Shown here in pieces: positions 17,416-25,721 of a DNA stretch of 64,000 nucleotides. The stretch is from positions 310,001 to 374,000 of the forward strand of contig LXTR01000038.1 of assembly GCA_001683825.1 (NCBI GenBank), given 5' to 3'. Position 1 is the first letter of the stretch. The number at the start of each line of letters is the position of its first letter. This stretch comes from Flavobacteriaceae bacterium CP2B. GTDB lineage: Bacteria > Bacteroidota > Bacteroidia > Flavobacteriales > Flavobacteriaceae. Below the pieces are notes generated by a model, which saw nothing but the letters and a program-made list of their open reading frames with translations, was not told the origin of the DNA and did no database searches. Position numbers and translations under genes: made by a program.

Positions 17416-19122
17416 ATGGGAACACTGGATTGGATCATACTGGTTGGAACACTGCTGTTCATTGTGGGCTATGGGGTCTGGAAGACCCGCGGCACTAAGA
17501 GCGTTAACGATTATGTTCTGGCCGGTAATACCTCGCGCTGGTGGACCATCGGCTTATCGGTAATGGCTACCCAGGCCAGCGCCATCACCTTCCTCTCTAC
17601 CCCCGGACAGGCCTACCACGACGGGATGGGATTTGTGCAATTCTACTTTGGCCTTCCCCTGGCCATGATTATCATTTGCCTGGTGTTTATCCCCATCTAC
17701 CACAGGCTTAAGGTATATACGGCCTATGAATTCCTCGAGAACCGTTTCGACCTCAAAACCCGCTCCCTGGCAGCCATATTATTCCTGATACAGCGTGGTT
17801 TGGCCGCCGGTATTACCATCTTTGCCCCCTCCATCATCCTCTCTGCGGTCCTTGGCTGGGATTTGCGCACACTCAACATCATCATCGGGGTACTGGTGAT
17901 TATCTATACCGTTTCCGGGGGAACACAGGCAGTAAGCGTCACCCATAAACAACAAATGTTCATCATCATGACCGGGATGTTTATGGCATTTTTCTTTATC
18001 CTGGGTTACCTCCCGGCCGACATTAACTTTGGCAAGGCACTGAAGATCGCAGGGGCCAGCGGAAAACTGGATATCCTGGATTTCGACCTCAATACGCAAA
18101 GCCGGTATACGTTCTGGAGCGGTATTACCGGAGGGCTCTTCCTGGCACTTTCCTATTTTGGGACCGATCAGAGCCAGGTACAGCGGTATTTGTCGGGTAA
18201 GTCGGTTCGGGAAAGCCAGCTGGGTTTGGTCTTCAACGCCATTTTCAAAATCCCGATGCAGTTTTTTATCCTGCTGGTGGGTGTGATGGTTTTCGTGTTC
18301 TACCAGTACAACCCTTCGCCCCTGAACTTCAACCCCGCCGCCACAGATGCCGTGCTCGAATCTAATTACGCCGAGGATTACCGCCTGCTGGAAGCGAACC
18401 ACAACAGCCTGGAGGAAGAAAAACGGATGGCCCAGCAAAAGTTTTCAGAAGCCCTGGAATTAAAGGAATACGATGCGGTGGTAGCCGCCGAGGACCGAAT
18501 CCGGGATATTCACAAACGGGAAAAAAGCAACCGGGAGGCTGCCCGGATGGTAATAGCCAAGGCCGACAGCGTGGTGGAGACCAATGACAAGGATTATGTC
18601 TTTATCCACTTTATCCTGAACAACCTGCCCAGGGGGCTCATTGGCCTGCTCCTGGCCGTGATCCTATCGGCAGCCATGTCCTCTACCGCTTCAGAACTAA
18701 ATGCCCTGGGAACCATCAGCGCGCTGGATCTCTACAAACGAAATAAGAAAGGGGAGTTTACACAGCAGCACTACGTCACCGCATCCAAAGGCTTTACCTT
18801 GCTCTGGGGCATTATTGCCATTATCATCGCCTGCGTGGCAGACCTTTTTGATAACCTTATACAACTGGTGAACATAATAGGCTCTATTTTTTACGGAAAT
18901 GTCCTGGGCATCTTCCTCCTCGCGTTCTTTTTCAAATTCGTCCGAGGGAATTCCGTTTTTATAGCCGCCCTCTTCACACAGGCCATCGTGATCTTCGGAT
19001 GGTATTTTGATTGGATGTCATACCTCTGGCTCAATGCCTTCGGCTGTACCCTGGTCATCCTGTTTGCCTTCCTGCTCGAAGGCTTTGATCGCCTCTTGAG
19101 GAACAACAAACTGGAACCATAA
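17416..19122 (+). CDS. sodium:solute symporter (SSS family)
   Basis: A 568-residue polytopic protein of the SSS (SglT/PutP) family with about 13 spans. The early motif VNDYVLAGNTSRWWTIGLSV and SAAMSSTASELNALGT near residues 415-430 (Na+ site region) are typical. A long charged insert (about 305-390, coiled-coil-like) lies between two spans, as in many Bacteroidota SSS proteins of the sialic-acid/glucose type. The substrate may be the sugar freed by the upstream PIG-L protein, which is inference from the coupled genes. Confidence 0.9.
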   Translation: MGTLDWIILVGTLLFIVGYGVWKTRGTKSVNDYVLAGNTSRWWTIGLSVMATQASAITFLSTPGQAYHDGMGFVQFYFGLPLAMIIICLVFIPIYHRLKVYTAYEFLENRFDLKTRSLAAILFLIQRGLAAGITIFAPSIILSAVLGWDLRTLNIIIGVLVIIYTVSGGTQAVSVTHKQQMFIIMTGMFMAFFFILGYLPADINFGKALKIAGASGKLDILDFDLNTQSRYTFWSGITGGLFLALSYFGTDQSQVQRYLSGKSVRESQLGLVFNAIFKIPMQFFILLVGVMVFVFYQYNPSPLNFNPAATDAVLESNYAEDYRLLEANHNSLEEEKRMAQQKFSEALELKEYDAVVAAEDRIRDIHKREKSNREAARMVIAKADSVVETNDKDYVFIHFILNNLPRGLIGLLLAVILSAAMSSTASELNALGTISALDLYKRNKKGEFTQQHYVTASKGFTLLWGIIAIIIACVADLFDNLIQLVNIIGSIFYGNVLGIFLLAFFFKFVRGNSVFIAALFTQAIVIFGWYFDWMSYLWLNAFGCTLVILFAFLLEGFDRLLRNNKLEP

Positions 19123-19147
19123 AAAACCCCGGGGTAAAATCCCGGGG
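19121..19147 (-). terminator. intrinsic terminator of the DUF2911 gene
   Basis: A 7-bp perfect GC stem CCCCGGG/CCCGGGG (19127-19133 with 19141-19147) is followed on the minus strand by TTTTTT. It lies between convergent genes; on the plus strand the T-tract is poor, so it serves the minus-strand gene best. Confidence 0.7.
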
Positions 19148-19176
19148 CTAATTCAATAATCAAATGGTCGCTCCCA

Positions 19177-20019
19177 TCAAAGCGCTCCCCATTCCTGCAG
19201 GGAATCCTTGTTGAGCTTTACATAATCCTGATTGCCCGCGGCTTCAGCGGCCGACAAAGAGCGTTTCGCTGCGTCAATCGCTCCTTTTTTATCGCCCATT
19301 TTGGCGTAGATCAACGATTGCCTCCTGGACATCCAGTAGGCATCCCCGTTCATGGCCACCGCCTTGTCTATCCACTCTTTGGCTTTCGCCAAATCCTTAT
19401 CCTCCTCATAATAGTAAGAAGCGGCCGCATAATAGTCGTTGGCTGAAGGACCGGACATGACCGATTCAATGCTTTTTACCGCCTTTGCCACCGTGGGGAC
19501 CCCAAAAGGCACCCCTACATATTGCTTCTCCCAGAGCATCCCAAGTGTGGCCCCGTTGTTGTGAAGGTGATCAATGCTCACCGTAAAGGTTTCTACATCC
19601 ATGGGCATGGCGTATACCTCGGCAGTCACTTTGGCGGCAACCTTGGATTCGTCCCAGTTCTCCGGGGTCCCCCAGTTGTTGGTGTCTGTGTAGAAATACA
19701 CTTCCCAGGATTGCACCCCGGGTTTGGTAAATATGGCATAGCTACCCGCCTTGAGGGTGGCATCGCCAATGGTCACATCGTCAGAAAAGCTGACCATAGT
19801 ATTCCTGTTGGCCCCTGTCCTCCAAAGCTGGCCATAAGGTACCAGGTTTCCGAAAATGGTACGCCCCCTCATGGAGGGACGGGAATATTCAACCGTCACC
19901 TCGGTAAGCCCCACTTGTTGTTTGAGGGTGGAAGACGGACTGGCTTGCGGGGTCGTTACCTGGGCCTGTAATCCGAGGCATAAGACCAGGGAACCTAACA
20001 TTAAGGATAATTTTTTCAT
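19177..20019 (-). CDS. exported DUF2911 domain protein
   Basis: A 280-residue exported protein: signal peptide with LGLQAQ cleavage region near residue 20, then the DUF2911 domain (about 30-170; VTVEYSRPSMRGRTIFG, WRTGANRNT, ITFTKPG-like strands) and a C-terminal helical stretch that looks like one or two TPR units. The family is frequent in Bacteroidota and has no known function. I use Met 20019 because the residues ahead of it are not signal-like. A terminator lies downstream. Confidence 0.87.
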   Translation of the reverse strand: MKKLSLMLGSLVLCLGLQAQVTTPQASPSSTLKQQVGLTEVTVEYSRPSMRGRTIFGNLVPYGQLWRTGANRNTMVSFSDDVTIGDATLKAGSYAIFTKPGVQSWEVYFYTDTNNWGTPENWDESKVAAKVTAEVYAMPMDVETFTVSIDHLHNNGATLGMLWEKQYVGVPFGVPTVAKAVKSIESVMSGPSANDYYAAASYYYEEDKDLAKAKEWIDKAVAMNGDAYWMSRRQSLIYAKMGDKKGAIDAAKRSLSAAEAAGNQDYVKLNKDSLQEWGAL

Positions 20020-20110
20020 AGTTTTATCGGTTTTGAGTTCCCACAAAACTAGGTATAAAGCCAGGCTACAATTGTTAAGAATTCCTTAAATAAGCGGTAC
20101 ACCTCGCCGG

Positions 20111-21301
20111 TTACCGATGAAAGAATGGCTTGGAGACCGTTTTGCCCTGCAGGTAAAATGTGAGGTAATAGACAGCGCTTTGCAAGCCCGAAAGATCGAT
20201 ACGCGTTCCTTCAAAATCAGCAGCTTTGGTATACATGACCGTTCTTCCCTGCACATCGTAGATAGCCCGGCCATATACGGGTTCTTCCCGGTTTAGCTCG
20301 TACTCCAGGACCCGGGACTGGGAAGGCGAAAAGATCAACAAATCCGGCTGTGGTCCTCCTTCGGCAGGAGGCCCCTCCCCCCCTGTAGGCGGTTCCCCAC
20401 CCGGTGGGTCGCCGCCATCCGGCGGTACCTCCACAGCGGGGTCTTCGGTTTGAAACGCGTAAAGGGCGGCTTCAAGAGTAATAGGCGGGTTCTGGTTTAC
20501 AAAGCGCTCAGAAGAAAAAAAGTACCGGTTGGGACCTACCGCGGTAATCCCTTCGGCCTGGGCTAAGCCGTTATCCAGGATTAGGCGCGATACCTCTCCC
20601 GAAAAGGGATCGCCGGCCCGGAATGACGACAGCCGTAGTAGGAAGGGTCGGAGGATTTGATTGTACCCCAGAAGATACACTATCTCGCTGTTATGATTGT
20701 AAACCGCAGCCGTAATCAGGCCTTTGGCATCATAGCTGCCCACCAGTTGTGCCCGGTGGGTGGCCGGGGTGTTGGGTATGGCATAGGCCTTGGTACCATT
20801 GCTTTGCCATTGCTTGGTAAAAATGAGCAGTTGGTCCCCGACTGCCAGCAAAGCCTCCGCATCCCAATCGCTGTTTGCCCCCGGAAGCACCGCCGGCTGG
20901 TCTTCATAGGTAAACGCAATGAGTTCCGCATCCACCTCGTCAGCACGGTCGTAATCGGCTTTGGCAATACGGTAGATCCCCAATTCGAGCCTGTTGCCCG
21001 CATTGTTGCCGATGTCGCCAATATAGATGTACCGGTCGTCCTGGGCCAGGTCTTCCCAGTCCGTATTCACGGCATTCCGGACACGCACGCGACGAACCAC
21101 CTCCAGGCTGGTGGTATCGAGTTCATAGATCAGGGGGTCGTTGCCCGAATCATTATGGGTAAGCAGGCGGCCGTTGTAATAAATAAGCCCGGAAGTCTCT
21201 GCAACCTCTGCCGGCATCCATCCTACCTGAAACGTCTCCTGCTGGCCCGGGGCAGCCAAGGTCATGAAACCAAAAATCCAGAAAAATAGCTGCCGGTACA
21301 T
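20111..21301 (-). CDS. secreted protein with T9SS C-terminal sorting domain
   Basis: A 396-residue secreted protein: signal peptide (about 1-19, ending APGQQ), a beta-propeller-like domain (about 25-285; GDIGNN, DWEDLAQDD and DWDAEALL recall lipoprotein/esterase-like propellers), a Gly/Pro/Glu-rich linker (about 296-322) and a C-terminal beta domain with the pattern of a type A T9SS sorting signal (about 325-396; YDVQGRTV, YYLTF, GKTVSKPF). The tail predicts export by the type IX system and surface attachment or release. Function of the propeller is unknown. Confidence 0.75.
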   Translation of the reverse strand: MYRQLFFWIFGFMTLAAPGQQETFQVGWMPAEVAETSGLIYYNGRLLTHNDSGNDPLIYELDTTSLEVVRRVRVRNAVNTDWEDLAQDDRYIYIGDIGNNAGNRLELGIYRIAKADYDRADEVDAELIAFTYEDQPAVLPGANSDWDAEALLAVGDQLLIFTKQWQSNGTKAYAIPNTPATHRAQLVGSYDAKGLITAAVYNHNSEIVYLLGYNQILRPFLLRLSSFRAGDPFSGEVSRLILDNGLAQAEGITAVGPNRYFFSSERFVNQNPPITLEAALYAFQTEDPAVEVPPDGGDPPGGEPPTGGEGPPAEGGPQPDLLIFSPSQSRVLEYELNREEPVYGRAIYDVQGRTVMYTKAADFEGTRIDLSGLQSAVYYLTFYLQGKTVSKPFFHR

Positions 21302-21442
21302 ACGGACGCGATTGAACAGGAAATGTACGAAAACAGCACGGATGTCACCAGAATTTTAGACCGGATACCATTTACCCCCGTTAAGTACCGCTCCCGTTAC
21401 CCCAAAATGGACACCCCGGAAGTCTGCGCCTTTTTTACTAAT

Positions 21443-21472
21443 TGTTTAACATTTTATATTTTTTATTAAACA
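21443..21472 (+). promoter_or_regulatory. inverted-repeat operator candidate of the photolyase operon
   Basis: TGTTTAA (21443-21449) and TTAAACA (21466-21472) form a perfect 7-bp inverted repeat with a 16-bp AT-only spacer. It ends 24 nt before the start of the SRPBCC-SDR-photolyase operon; a near-consensus -7 element TACTTTTA lies at 21483-21490. The position fits control by a dimeric regulator such as a light-sensing MerR/LitR protein, a type that controls photolyase genes in other bacteria. The regulator gene is not next to it. Confidence 0.5.
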
Positions 21473-21496
21473 TTAATGATTGTACTTTTACCTTCC

Positions 21497-21994
21497 ATGA
21501 AAGTATATCAACTCCATGCATCACAGGTCCTGCCGATCTCTCAGGAAACGGCCTGGGCTTTCCTTTCGAACCCCGTGAACCTGCAACGGATCACCCCGGC
21601 GCACATGGGTTTTCAGATCCTTTCCGGAGCTGACAGGGATATGTACCCCGGGCAGATCATACAGTACAAGGTCTCCCCTTTTCCCGGGATCACGACGACC
21701 TGGGTAACCGAAATCACCCATGTCAAAGAGGGCAGTTATTTTGTCGATGAACAACGCTTCGGGCCCTACGCCCTCTGGCACCACAAGCATTTTATCAGCC
21801 CGGTCGAAGGCGGTGTCCTTATGGAAGATATTGTCGATTACAAACTCCCTATGGGTATTTTGGGACAATGGGTCCACGGCCTGTTGGTAAAACGGCAGCT
21901 ACGGACCATTTTTGAATACCGTACCAAAAAGTTGGAAGAATTGTTTGGAAATCCCCCAACCCCTGCTGTGCATTTAACCTTTAACCCGATTTAA
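21497..21994 (+). CDS. SRPBCC family protein
   Basis: A 165-residue protein of the START/Bet v1-like (SRPBCC) fold with a conserved N-terminal segment LPISQETAWAFLSNPVNL and central HFISPVEGG/DIVDYKLP strands. These proteins bind hydrophobic ligands. In Bacteroidota this family is almost always followed by an SDR gene and a photolyase/cryptochrome, as here; the joint role is not settled. I start at Met 21497, as MKVYQLHASQ opens the fold. It heads the operon, with 1 nt between it and the SDR gene. Confidence 0.87.
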   Translation: MKVYQLHASQVLPISQETAWAFLSNPVNLQRITPAHMGFQILSGADRDMYPGQIIQYKVSPFPGITTTWVTEITHVKEGSYFVDEQRFGPYALWHHKHFISPVEGGVLMEDIVDYKLPMGILGQWVHGLLVKRQLRTIFEYRTKKLEELFGNPPTPAVHLTFNPI

Positions 21995-21995
21995 C

Positions 21996-22688
21996 ATGAG
22001 AAAGAATATTTTGCTGATCGGTGGGTCCCATGGTATTGGGCTGTCCATCGCCAGGCAGTTGCATCAGGACCACAACCTCATTATTGCATCCCGTACCCGG
22101 GAAGGTTTGGAAGGCCTGCAGGTGCAACACCTAGCATTCGATGTCCAAAGGGATACCTTGGACCTGGATGCCCTGCCCGAATCACTGGACGGATTCGTAT
22201 ATTGTCCGGGCAGTATTACCCTGAAACCCTTTAAAATGATGGACCTCAATACCATGAAGGAGGATATGGACCTCAATTTCTTCGGATTGGTAAAAATAGC
22301 CGGGGCAATACAAGACAGGATGGCCGAAGGCTCTAACATGTTGTTCTTTAGCACGGTAGCCGTGAACACGGGAATGCCGTTCCATACCTGCGTGGCGGCG
22401 GCCAAAGGCGCTATTGAGGGCTTTGCCAAGGCCCTGGCGGCGGAATACGCCCCCAGGGTACGGGTCAATGTCATTGCCCCGTCGCTGGTAGACACCCCCC
22501 TTGCCAGCCGTTTGCTTAACAATGAAAAGAAAAGGGAAAAAATGGCCGAACGCCATCCGCTGAAACGTGTGGGACAGCCAGAGGATATCGCCGGGCTGGC
22601 CGCCTTTCTCCTGGCCTCCGGGAACCATTGGATCACGGGCCAGGTTTTCGGGGTAGACGGTGGAATATCCACCCTAAACATCAGCTAA
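21996..22688 (+). CDS. SDR family oxidoreductase with altered active site
   Basis: A 230-residue short-chain dehydrogenase. The cofactor motif GGSHGIG (9-15), a YCPGS segment in place of NNAG, and a C-terminal ITGQVFGVDGG are clear. The active-site YxxxK reads VAAAK (133-137): Lys137 is kept but the catalytic Tyr is replaced by Val. Catalysis must therefore differ from classical SDRs, or the protein has a non-redox task. It lies between the SRPBCC and photolyase genes with gaps of 1 nt on each side. Confidence 0.87.
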   Translation: MRKNILLIGGSHGIGLSIARQLHQDHNLIIASRTREGLEGLQVQHLAFDVQRDTLDLDALPESLDGFVYCPGSITLKPFKMMDLNTMKEDMDLNFFGLVKIAGAIQDRMAEGSNMLFFSTVAVNTGMPFHTCVAAAKGAIEGFAKALAAEYAPRVRVNVIAPSLVDTPLASRLLNNEKKREKMAERHPLKRVGQPEDIAGLAAFLLASGNHWITGQVFGVDGGISTLNIS

Positions 22689-22689
22689 A

Positions 22690-23997
22690 TTGGATACATC
22701 TGTTTCGGTTTTCTGGTTCAGACGTGACCTCCGCCTGGAGGACAACGCCGGCTTGTACCACGCCTTAAAGGGCCCGTACCCCGTCCTGCCTATCTTTATC
22801 TTCGACACCGAAATCCTGCAGGAACTGCCGGAGGACGATGCCCGGCTCTCGTTTATCCATGAGACCCTGCAACAGATGCGGAACAGGCTCCGGGAAGATC
22901 ATGGCAGTTCCATCGCCCTCTACAGCGGACGGCCGGTAGCGGTGTTTAAAAAGCTACTGGGTGAATTTGACATCAAATGCGTGTATACCAACCACGATTA
23001 CGAGCCCTATGCGCGGGGCCGCGACAGCGAAATAGCATCCCTGTTGGAGGCCAATGGCATCGATTTTCAGACCTATAAAGACCAGGTGGTTTTCGAAAAG
23101 GACGAAGTGGTGAAAGACGATGGAGATCCCTATGTGGTGTATACCCCCTATATGAAAAAGTGGAAAGCGACCCTGGAAGCGAAAGGAACCCCCGGGATAT
23201 ACCATAGCATTGAACACCTGGACCACCTGATACCACACAGCCGTCTACCCAACCTGGCGCTTTCCGACCTGGGATTTAAAACATCCTCCATCAAGGTCCC
23301 CGGGCCCAACCTTACCCCTGGCCTCATCCAGGACTACGAAAAAACCCGGAATTACCCCGCCGCGGAAGGGACCTCCCGCCTGGGGCCCCACCTTCGTTTT
23401 GGGACCATATCAATCCGGAACATCCTGGAAAAAGCACGGGAAGCCCGGAATGAAACCTTTTGGAACGAACTGGTATGGCGTGAATTCTTCATGCAGATCC
23501 TCTGGCATTACCCCGAAACGACCCATCGGGCATTTAGAAAAAAATACGACCGCATCCAATGGCGCAACAAGCCTGCCGAATTTGAAAAATGGAAGGCGGG
23601 CCTAACGGGCTATGCCCTGGTAGATGCGGGTATGAGGCAGTTGAATTCAACCGGTTATATGCACAACAGGGTACGGATGCTGGTGGCGAGTTTCCTGTGC
23701 AAGCACCTGTTGATCGACTGGCGTTGGGGCGAAGCCTATTTCGCCAAAAAACTCCTGGATTACGAATTGAGCAGCAATGTGGGTAACTGGCAGTGGGCCG
23801 CGGGAAGCGGCGTGGATGCCGCGCCTTACTTCCGGATCTTTAACCCCATGACCCAGGTAGCTAAATTTGATAAGGACCTTACGTACATCCGGAAATGGGT
23901 CCCGGAATTTGACACCCGGGAATACCCCGGAAAGATGGTAGACCACAAAGAAGCCCGGGAACGCTGCCTTACTACCTATAAAGCTGCCCTTGACTGA
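22690..23997 (+). CDS. cryptochrome/deoxyribodipyrimidine photolyase family protein
   Basis: A 435-residue flavoprotein. The N-terminal Rossmann domain (VFWFRRDLRLEDN, FIFD) binds the antenna; the C-terminal helical domain binds FAD, with TSRLGPHLRFGTIS, WNELVWREFF and the late VGNWQWAAGSGVDAAPYFRIFNP block typical of CPD photolyases and class I cryptochromes. Photolyases split pyrimidine dimers with blue light. The start is a TTG 1 nt after the SDR stop; no in-frame ATG fits the conserved N-terminus, so a TTG start is likely real. Confidence 0.92.
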   Translation: MDTSVSVFWFRRDLRLEDNAGLYHALKGPYPVLPIFIFDTEILQELPEDDARLSFIHETLQQMRNRLREDHGSSIALYSGRPVAVFKKLLGEFDIKCVYTNHDYEPYARGRDSEIASLLEANGIDFQTYKDQVVFEKDEVVKDDGDPYVVYTPYMKKWKATLEAKGTPGIYHSIEHLDHLIPHSRLPNLALSDLGFKTSSIKVPGPNLTPGLIQDYEKTRNYPAAEGTSRLGPHLRFGTISIRNILEKAREARNETFWNELVWREFFMQILWHYPETTHRAFRKKYDRIQWRNKPAEFEKWKAGLTGYALVDAGMRQLNSTGYMHNRVRMLVASFLCKHLLIDWRWGEAYFAKKLLDYELSSNVGNWQWAAGSGVDAAPYFRIFNPMTQVAKFDKDLTYIRKWVPEFDTREYPGKMVDHKEARERCLTTYKAALD

Positions 23998-24014
23998 AGG
24001 CCGGCCGGCCGGGA

Positions 24015-25064
24015 TCAGCGCGAAAGCTGACGGTCCAGTTCGGCCTGTTCGGCAACGCGAAAATTCAGCATGCGCATGTACCGCAGCGCCTCTTTGTTCT
24101 TGTAATCCGTATAGGAACGGGAGGCCCATTCTATGGCCTTTTCAAGGTCCCCGTTGATCTCATTGATGATCGCCATGTTGTAGCAGGCCCTTCCGGCCAC
24201 TTTCCGGCTGGGGTGGTCCAACTCCTGTTCCCACAGGCGGGCCGCACCGTCCCAATCGCCTGTCTGGGCCCTGCGTTTGGCTATTTCAAAGTTCTGTGTC
24301 CCACGGACAAAATAATCCCTGGCTATCCTTTTCCGGACAGGCCGTGTCCGCCAGGCGTACCGGTTGCCCAGGTATTTGCTTTGTTCCTTTACGGCTTCTT
24401 CCCGCCCCACTACCGCCTCAATGGCCTTGACGGGGTTGAGTCCCTCACCTACCGCACTTACGGGCAACTGGGAAGCAAATTCATCGAGGATGATTTTCTG
24501 ACCGGGATCATAAATGCGCCAGCCGTTCTTGATAAGGGTATTGAGCGTAACCCGATGGTAGGGCACATTGACCTTAATACCAAAGCTATTGGGTAATTGG
24601 CGGGTGGTTAATTGATAGGACGGCTGCGTCTCCGTGTCGTAAAACTCCAAAGCAAACAATACGTCTACCCCATAGGTATCACAGAGCTCCTTCACGTAAT
24701 CCCAATCCATCGTGGCGGGAAATACCCCCAGGCCTTTTCGTTCCAGTGTTACACTGTCTATGAGCACCACCGCCTCAAAACGGTCGTCAGCCCCCAGTTC
24801 GTGTTTAAGCGCGTCAACGGCTGCCCTGGCACCCTTGGCGTCCAGTTGCATCCCTTCCGCAGACAGGATACGGTCTATTTTATCAATGCCCTCATGCGCT
24901 TCAGAGGCCATACTCCGATTCAGGATTCCTATGGTCTGGATCTCAGGGGAAAGGTATACCGGGGCGGGTTCTACAGCCCCCATGGTTAATCGGTTCGTGG
25001 CACTGCAAGAAACAAGCAGCAAGAGTAGGCACAACATGCCCAGGCTGTGGTTAAGTTTTCTCAT
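24015..25064 (-). CDS. DUF6340-like lipoprotein
   Basis: A 349-residue lipoprotein: hydrophobic N-terminus with lipobox VSC (Cys about 20) and the phrase RLTMGAVEPAPVYLSPEI that opens this Bacteroidota family. The middle repeats an alpha/beta pattern (DVLFALEFYDTET) and the C-terminus is a TPR-like helical stretch with ACYNMAIINEINGDLEKAIEW. Function is unknown; probably anchored in the periplasm or outer membrane. I chose Met 25064 in front of the signal sequence. It is convergent with the photolyase gene, with a GGCCGGCC-rich palindrome between. Confidence 0.78.
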   Translation of the reverse strand: MRKLNHSLGMLCLLLLLVSCSATNRLTMGAVEPAPVYLSPEIQTIGILNRSMASEAHEGIDKIDRILSAEGMQLDAKGARAAVDALKHELGADDRFEAVVLIDSVTLERKGLGVFPATMDWDYVKELCDTYGVDVLFALEFYDTETQPSYQLTTRQLPNSFGIKVNVPYHRVTLNTLIKNGWRIYDPGQKIILDEFASQLPVSAVGEGLNPVKAIEAVVGREEAVKEQSKYLGNRYAWRTRPVRKRIARDYFVRGTQNFEIAKRRAQTGDWDGAARLWEQELDHPSRKVAGRACYNMAIINEINGDLEKAIEWASRSYTDYKNKEALRYMRMLNFRVAEQAELDRQLSR

Positions 25065-25284
25065 GGGATGTAGGATGTTTTTCCGGTGTATTCGTTTGGG
25101 GTCACAGTTAAACAACTAACTATTAAACAGATATCAGGTAAAAAAATTGTGTGAGGACCGGAAATAAGGCGATGGTAGTCCTTTAGGATCGCTACCCTGC
25201 CCGGACGGCCGGGGTAGAAACACTTGACCATCCCTATGCGGTATACTCCCATTTTTAGTATCTTTAGTATCTCAATATCCGCCA

Positions 25285-25704
25285 ATGTCCAGTAATAAAA
25301 CGGTCCCGACAGCTACCCCGGCGATTTCCTTTCTGGAGGGGGTAACAGACGTATCCAAGCGGGATGATCGTTTCCGCCTGATGGACCTGATGCAACGGAT
25401 TACCCGGGAGGATCCAGTCATGTGGGGCACGAGTATTGTAGGTTTTGGTAAATACCATTACCGCTATGCCTCGGGCCGGGAAGGCGATATGCCCGTGGTA
25501 GGTTTTTCACCGAGAAAGGGGAAACTGGCCCTGTATGTTGGGGCCCTGTCCCATCAAAACAAACCCTTGCTGGCAAAATTGGGGGCCCTCAGTACGGGGA
25601 AATCCTGTCTGTATATCAAATGCCTGGAACAAGTAAATGTTGCTGTGCTGGGCCAGATCATATCCAATACATACACACGACTTTCTGATAATCCAACCAA
25701 TTAA
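25285..25704 (+). CDS. DUF1801 domain protein
   Basis: A 139-residue soluble protein with the DUF1801 signature WGTSIVGFGKYHYRYASG (about 48-65) and a following VVGFSPRKGKLALYV strand pair. DUF1801 (YdhG-like) proteins are small alpha/beta proteins of unknown role, seen across Bacteroidota. The ATG at 25285 gives the usual family length. It lies 18 nt upstream of the amidohydrolase gene and is likely co-transcribed with it. Confidence 0.87.
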   Translation: MSSNKTVPTATPAISFLEGVTDVSKRDDRFRLMDLMQRITREDPVMWGTSIVGFGKYHYRYASGREGDMPVVGFSPRKGKLALYVGALSHQNKPLLAKLGALSTGKSCLYIKCLEQVNVAVLGQIISNTYTRLSDNPTN

Positions 25705-25721
25705 TTCAATTATACACCTTT

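Noticed and set aside
24001-24012. GGCCGGCC-rich palindrome between photolyase and DUF6340 genes as terminator
   Set aside because: No T-run on either strand, so an intrinsic terminator cannot be supported.
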